Shown here: positions 6,050 to 9,196 of the stretch, one piece after another
How positions within the stretch are numbered: the stretch's first letter is position 1
Layout: every line of letters begins with the position of its first letter
Source: Polyangiaceae bacterium
GTDB taxonomy: Bacteria > Myxococcota > Polyangia > Polyangiales > Polyangiaceae
Length of the DNA: 9,196 bases
NCBI GenBank assembly: GCA_025936205.1
Contig: JAICTU010000371.1
Span: 1 to 9,196 of the forward strand
Reading direction: 5' to 3'
Notes under the pieces: model-generated
The model's database searches: none
What the model saw: the letters and a program-made list of their open reading frames with translations, nothing else
Told to the model about the DNA's origin: nothing
Position numbers and translations under genes: made by a program

Positions 6050-7830
6050 TGCAGGAACAGCGGGCGCTCGGCGACATTTTGATGCGCCACGGCGTGGTCA
6101 CGCCGGAGGCGCTGGAACCGCTGTACGCCGAGCAGCGGGAGAAGCCGATCGAGCTGTTCGACCTGGTGGTTCAAAACCGCCTGGCGACGGACGCCGCCGT
6201 GGCCGCCGCGCTGGCGCGCGAGTGCGGCTACGGCTTTCTGGAGAGCATCGATGACGAAGCGATCGCGCTCACAGACGCCATGCGGCTACCGCTGGGCTAC
6301 GCGCGTTCGCACCGGCTGTTGGTGCTGAAGGAGGACGAGGACAGCGTTTCGGTGGTGTGCGGAGATCCGCTGGACACTGCCGCGCTCGACGACGTGCGCG
6401 CGACCTTCGGCAAGCGCCTGATCGTGCACGTGGCCGCTCCGGCCGTGGTGAACGAGGCCATCAACCGCGTCTACGAACGGCAGGACACGACCGGTGATCT
6501 GGAGGGCAAGGAGGACGTCCAGGACGCAGACGCGATCGACATCCTGGAGTCGGACGACGATGCTCCGATCATCCGCTGGGTGAACAGCCTGTTCGCTCAG
6601 GCCGCCAAGGAGCGGGCCAGCGATATTCACATCGAGCCGGAAGAGAAAGAGGTGCTCGTCCGCTATCGCGTCGACGGCGAGCTCTACGTGGCACGCCGGG
6701 CGCGCCGGCAGTTCATGAGCTCGGTGATCGCTCGCGTGAAGATCATGGCGGGCCTGAACATCGCGGAGAAGCGCCTGCCGCAAGACGGCCGCATCTCCCT
6801 GCGCATCGCCGGCCGCGCGATCGATGTGCGCGTGTCCACCGTGCCGACGAGCCGCGATCACGAGCGGATCGTGATGCGCCTGTTGAACAAGACCAGCGTG
6901 CTCTTGGATCTGCCCGACCTGGGCTTCAGCCAGCGCGACTTCTTGCTGATGGACGGGCTGATCCACAAGCCCGACGGCATCATCCTGGTCACTGGCCCCA
7001 CCGGTAGCGGCAAGACGACCACGCTGTACGCCTGCGTCAACCGCATCAATCACCCCAATATCAACATCCTCACGGCAGAAGATCCCGTCGAGTACGAGAT
7101 CTCCGGGATTCATCAGGTGCCCGTGCAACCCAAGATCGGGCTGACCTTCGCCAGCGCGCTGCGCGCGTTCTTGCGCCAGGATCCGGATGTGATCATGGTG
7201 GGCGAAATCCGCGACAAGGAGACGGCCGAGATCGCCATGCACGCCTCCATGACCGGTCACCTGGTGCTCAGCACCATCCACACGAACGACGCGGCCAGCG
7301 CGTTCACTCGCCTGATCCAGATGGAGATCGAGGCATTTCGTGTGCGCTCGACCGTGGTGGGCGTGCTCGCTCAGCGCCTGGTTCGCGTGCTCTGCCAGCA
7401 GTGCAAGGAGCCGTACGAGGCAACTCCTTACGAGCTGGAACAGCTCGGCATCGATCCAGTGCGCACCCGCCGTCGAGACGAGCGCCGGCTCGCGGCGTCT
7501 TACATCGCGCGGACGAACGACGGGATCGCGCCCTATGAGCCCGTGGGCTGGCGGCGAGCCGGTATGCCGCGCCTGTACCGACCCAAGGGCTGCGCAGTCT
7601 GCGACAACAAGGGCTTCACGGGGCGCCTCGGCATCTACGAGCTGCTGATGGCTGACGACGCCGTGGGCGAGGCGGTCCTGCAGAGCTCGGACGCGCAGAG
7701 CATCCGGCGTGTGGCACAGTCGCGGGGCATGGATACGCTGCGCGACGATGGAGCGCGCAAGGCGCTCGCGGGTATCACGACCGTGGAAGAGGTGGTGGCC
7801 GCAACTCAGGACGACATGTTCGATGAGTGA
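6049..7830 (+). CDS. gspE: Type II secretion system ATPase GspE
   Basis: This is the cytoplasmic hexameric ATPase that drives pseudopilus assembly. The N-terminal domain (about 1-145, MshEN/T2SSE_N-like) should dock to GspL. The catalytic part has Walker A GPTGSGKT at 316-323, the Asp box EDPVEYE at 344-350, Walker B with DPDVIMVGEIRD at 378-389, and the His box TGHLVLSTIHTND at 402-414. The zinc element consists of Cys449/Cys452 (CQQC) and Cys515/Cys518 (CAVC), followed by GFTGRLGIYELL. Tetracysteine motifs are typical of GspE/PilB ATPases. The two CxxC pairs are 62 residues apart, about 30 more than in Vibrio EpsE; the extra part is rich in Arg. Length is 593 aa. The ATG overlaps the gspD stop (TAATG), which suggests translational coupling; a GGAG at 6034-6037 could serve as ribosome-binding site. 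A PilB assignment is less likely given gspC and gspD next to it. Confidence 0.95.
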   Translation: MQEQRALGDILMRHGVVTPEALEPLYAEQREKPIELFDLVVQNRLATDAAVAAALARECGYGFLESIDDEAIALTDAMRLPLGYARSHRLLVLKEDEDSVSVVCGDPLDTAALDDVRATFGKRLIVHVAAPAVVNEAINRVYERQDTTGDLEGKEDVQDADAIDILESDDDAPIIRWVNSLFAQAAKERASDIHIEPEEKEVLVRYRVDGELYVARRARRQFMSSVIARVKIMAGLNIAEKRLPQDGRISLRIAGRAIDVRVSTVPTSRDHERIVMRLLNKTSVLLDLPDLGFSQRDFLLMDGLIHKPDGIILVTGPTGSGKTTTLYACVNRINHPNINILTAEDPVEYEISGIHQVPVQPKIGLTFASALRAFLRQDPDVIMVGEIRDKETAEIAMHASMTGHLVLSTIHTNDAASAFTRLIQMEIEAFRVRSTVVGVLAQRLVRVLCQQCKEPYEATPYELEQLGIDPVRTRRRDERRLAASYIARTNDGIAPYEPVGWRRAGMPRLYRPKGCAVCDNKGFTGRLGIYELLMADDAVGEAVLQSSDAQSIRRVAQSRGMDTLRDDGARKALAGITTVEEVVAATQDDMFDE

Positions 7831-7894
7831 GCGTGCCTCGGTTGTCTGGGCTTCGAAAGACGGCGCCTTGCTCGCTGCAGCGGAGCGCCGCTGA
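7823..7894 (+). CDS. Possible 23-codon ORF bridging gspE and gspF
   Basis: ATG at 7823 opens a frame of 23 codons (MSERASVVWASKDGALLAAAERR) that ends at TGA 7892-7894. It overlaps the last eight bases of gspE, and its stop shares one base with the gspF ATG (TGATG). It fills the 63-base gap between the two genes exactly. A weak AGGA lies 11 bases upstream. No family is recognised. It may be a short coupling cistron that carries ribosomes from gspE to gspF, or a chance frame; GC-rich DNA yields such frames easily. Confidence 0.25.
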   Translation: MSERASVVWASKDGALLAAAERR

Positions 7895-9120
7895 TGGCCG
7901 TCTTCGAATACAAGGGCATCGAGGTCGCCTCGGGCAAGGCGGTCAAGGGCTACCGAGACGCGGATAGCCCGAAGGCCCTGCGTGGTATCCTGCGTCGCGA
8001 GGGCGTCCTGCTCACGCTCGCCACGCCCGAGAGCGAGCGCAAGGCGAAGTCTCAACGCGACATTCAGCTGCTCGCGTTCATGAAGCGGCCCTCGGCGGCC
8101 GACGTCGCGGTGATGACGCGGCAGCTCGCGACGTTGGTGCGCGCCGGCGTGCCGCTGGTCGAGTCGATCGGCGCGCTGGTCGATCAGGTGGAGAAGGAGT
8201 CGCTGGTGCGGGTGCTCACCGCGCTCGGCGAGTCGCTCAAGGAAGGTACGGCGTTCGCCACCTGCCTGGCGCAGCACCCGAAGGTTTTTCCGCCGCTTTA
8301 CATCAACATGGTCGCGGCCGGTGAGGCCTCGGGCACTCTGGAGACCGTGCTCGAGCGTTTGGCGGACTTCATGGAGGGGCAGGCCCGCCTGAAGGGCAAG
8401 CTGGTCTCCGCACTGGCGTACCCGGTGCTGATGACGCTGATCGCGACTGCACTGGTGGGCGCGTTGATGGTGGGCGTGGTGCCCAAAGTTACGAGCATGT
8501 TCGAGAGCTTGCAGCAGGAGCTGCCCTGGTACACGTCGCTCCTGATCTTCATCTCGGACTCGCTCCGAGCCTACTGGTGGCTCTTGTTCGGCAGCATCGC
8601 TGCGGGGGTCTATGGCTTCCGCCGCTGGCGTAGCACGCCGGCGGGGCGGCTCGCCTGGGACAAGTTCATGCTGCAGGTGCCGATCTTCGGGCGCCTGAAT
8701 CTGCTGGTGGCCGTCGCGCGTTTTTCGCGCACGCTCTCGACGCTGCTGGCGAGCGGCGTGGCCTTGCTCTCGGCGATGGACATCGTGAAGAGCGTGCTCG
8801 GCAACGCCCAGCTCGAGGCCGTCGTGAAGGACGCGATCAGCTCGATCCGCGAAGGCGAGAGCATCGCGGATCCGCTGCGCCGCAGCGGCTACTTCCCGCC
8901 CATGGTGACGCACATGATCGCGGTCGGCGAGCGCAGCGGCCAGCTGGAACAAATGCTGACGAACGTGAGCCGCACCTACGAGGCGGACGTCGAAACCAAG
9001 GTGACCACTCTGACCAGCCTGCTCGAGCCGCTGATCATCGTGGTGATGGGCGGCATGGTGGCATTCATCGCCATGTCGATCATCATGCCGCTCGTGCAGA
9101 TGAACCAGATGGTACAGTGA
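7894..9120 (+). CDS. gspF: Type II secretion system inner-membrane platform protein GspF
   Basis: GspF is the polytopic platform protein that works with GspE to extract and assemble pseudopilins. The protein starts MAVFEYKGIEVASGKAVKG, the family's usual N-terminal motif. Two T2SSF repeats follow, at about 70-193 and 272-395, each containing the GE-SG element (AAGEASGTLE and AVGERSGQLE). Three membrane helices are visible at about 176-198, 226-243 and 380-402, matching known topology. The length of 408 aa is typical. GGAG at 7882-7885 lies eight bases before the ATG, a good ribosome-binding site that supports this start. It follows gspE by 63 bases and precedes a probable gspG by seven. The close homolog PilC is excluded by operon context rather than by sequence. 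Confidence 0.95.
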   Translation: MAVFEYKGIEVASGKAVKGYRDADSPKALRGILRREGVLLTLATPESERKAKSQRDIQLLAFMKRPSAADVAVMTRQLATLVRAGVPLVESIGALVDQVEKESLVRVLTALGESLKEGTAFATCLAQHPKVFPPLYINMVAAGEASGTLETVLERLADFMEGQARLKGKLVSALAYPVLMTLIATALVGALMVGVVPKVTSMFESLQQELPWYTSLLIFISDSLRAYWWLLFGSIAAGVYGFRRWRSTPAGRLAWDKFMLQVPIFGRLNLLVAVARFSRTLSTLLASGVALLSAMDIVKSVLGNAQLEAVVKDAISSIREGESIADPLRRSGYFPPMVTHMIAVGERSGQLEQMLTNVSRTYEADVETKVTTLTSLLEPLIIVVMGGMVAFIAMSIIMPLVQMNQMVQ

Positions 9121-9127
9121 GGCAGCC

Positions 9128-9196
9128 GTGGCTCGAGCATTTGTGGCGCGCAAGACCGAGCGGCGGTCGTTTTTCCCCTGGGAGCAGCGCGGTGGC
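9128..9196 (+). CDS. gspG: Probable start of major pseudopilin GspG (runs off right edge)
   Basis: After gspF a GTG at 9128 opens a frame of 23 codons with no stop to the end of the window. It starts VARAFVARKTERRSF and ends WEQRGG. GAGG at 9119-9122 lies five bases upstream. A second in-frame GTG is at 9143. The basic, Gly-ended character fits the leader before a prepilin cleavage site (G|M/F-TLIE), and gspG normally follows gspF, but the diagnostic motif lies beyond the window. The call therefore rests mainly on gene order. If right, the leader is longer than the 6-10 residues usual in gammaproteobacteria. Confidence 0.5.
   Translation, partial: MARAFVARKTERRSFFPWEQRGG

Noticed and set aside
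6286..9153. 955-codon open frame on the minus strand opposite gspE and gspF
   Set aside because: The translation is rich in His, Arg and Ala with no recognisable domain, and it lies fully antisense to two confidently identified genes. Long antisense frames are expected in high-GC coding DNA.
2415..9196. Type IV pilus (pilB/pilC/pilQ) rather than type II secretion
   Set aside because: GspE, GspF and secretins resemble PilB, PilC and PilQ, but the first gene is a PDZ-type GspC and the secretin has N0-N3 domains without an AMIN domain, in the standard gspC-D-E-F order.
1..9196. CRISPR arrays, tRNA or rRNA genes, insertion sequences, phage genes
   Set aside because: No regularly spaced repeats, no RNA gene signatures, no transposase or integrase motifs, and the identified genes and regulatory regions account for nearly all of the window.

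Overview
The window is GC-rich DNA from what looks like a free-living Gram-negative bacterium. High GC, Ala/Pro-rich protein insertions, a response regulator for sigma-54 RNA polymerase, and a gspC-D-E-F-(G) gene order together suggest Myxococcota or a related deltaproteobacterial lineage. This placement is inferred from style and content; no marker here proves it.

Layout. Positions 1-560 (minus strand) hold the N-terminal 186 codons of dnaX, the gamma/tau clamp-loader subunit of DNA polymerase III, which runs off the left edge. Positions 561-770 are a divergent intergenic region with a G-rich stretch, a candidate sigma-70 promoter and several GACAA/TTGTC repeats. Positions 771-2177 (plus) encode a 468-aa NtrC-class response regulator (receiver, AAA+ with GAFTGA, Fis-type HTH). 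Positions 2178-2414 are a second regulatory region with a good -24/-12 sigma-54 promoter, upstream repeats and palindromes. From 2415 to the right edge runs a tightly packed type II secretion (T2SS) operon: gspC, gspD, gspE, a possible 23-codon bridging ORF, gspF, and the first 23 codons of what is probably gspG.

How it fits together. GspD is the outer-membrane secretin. GspC links it to the inner-membrane platform. GspE is the cytoplasmic ATPase, GspF the inner-membrane platform protein, and GspG (if confirmed) the major pseudopilin. The upstream regulator carries every motif needed to activate sigma-54 polymerase. The first T2SS gene has a sigma-54-type promoter about 45 bp before its start codon. 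A near-identical 15-bp motif (14/15) lies upstream of both the regulator gene and that promoter, in opposite orientation. The simplest reading is a dedicated two-component switch for secretion, in which the regulator activates the operon from an enhancer near -150 and also acts on its own gene. No partner histidine kinase is visible.

The genes themselves belong to well-known families. The least ordinary part of the window is the regulatory DNA, followed by a 9-G tract in gspC, a 27-bp tandem duplication in the DnaX zinc loop, and the mini-ORF between gspE and gspF.
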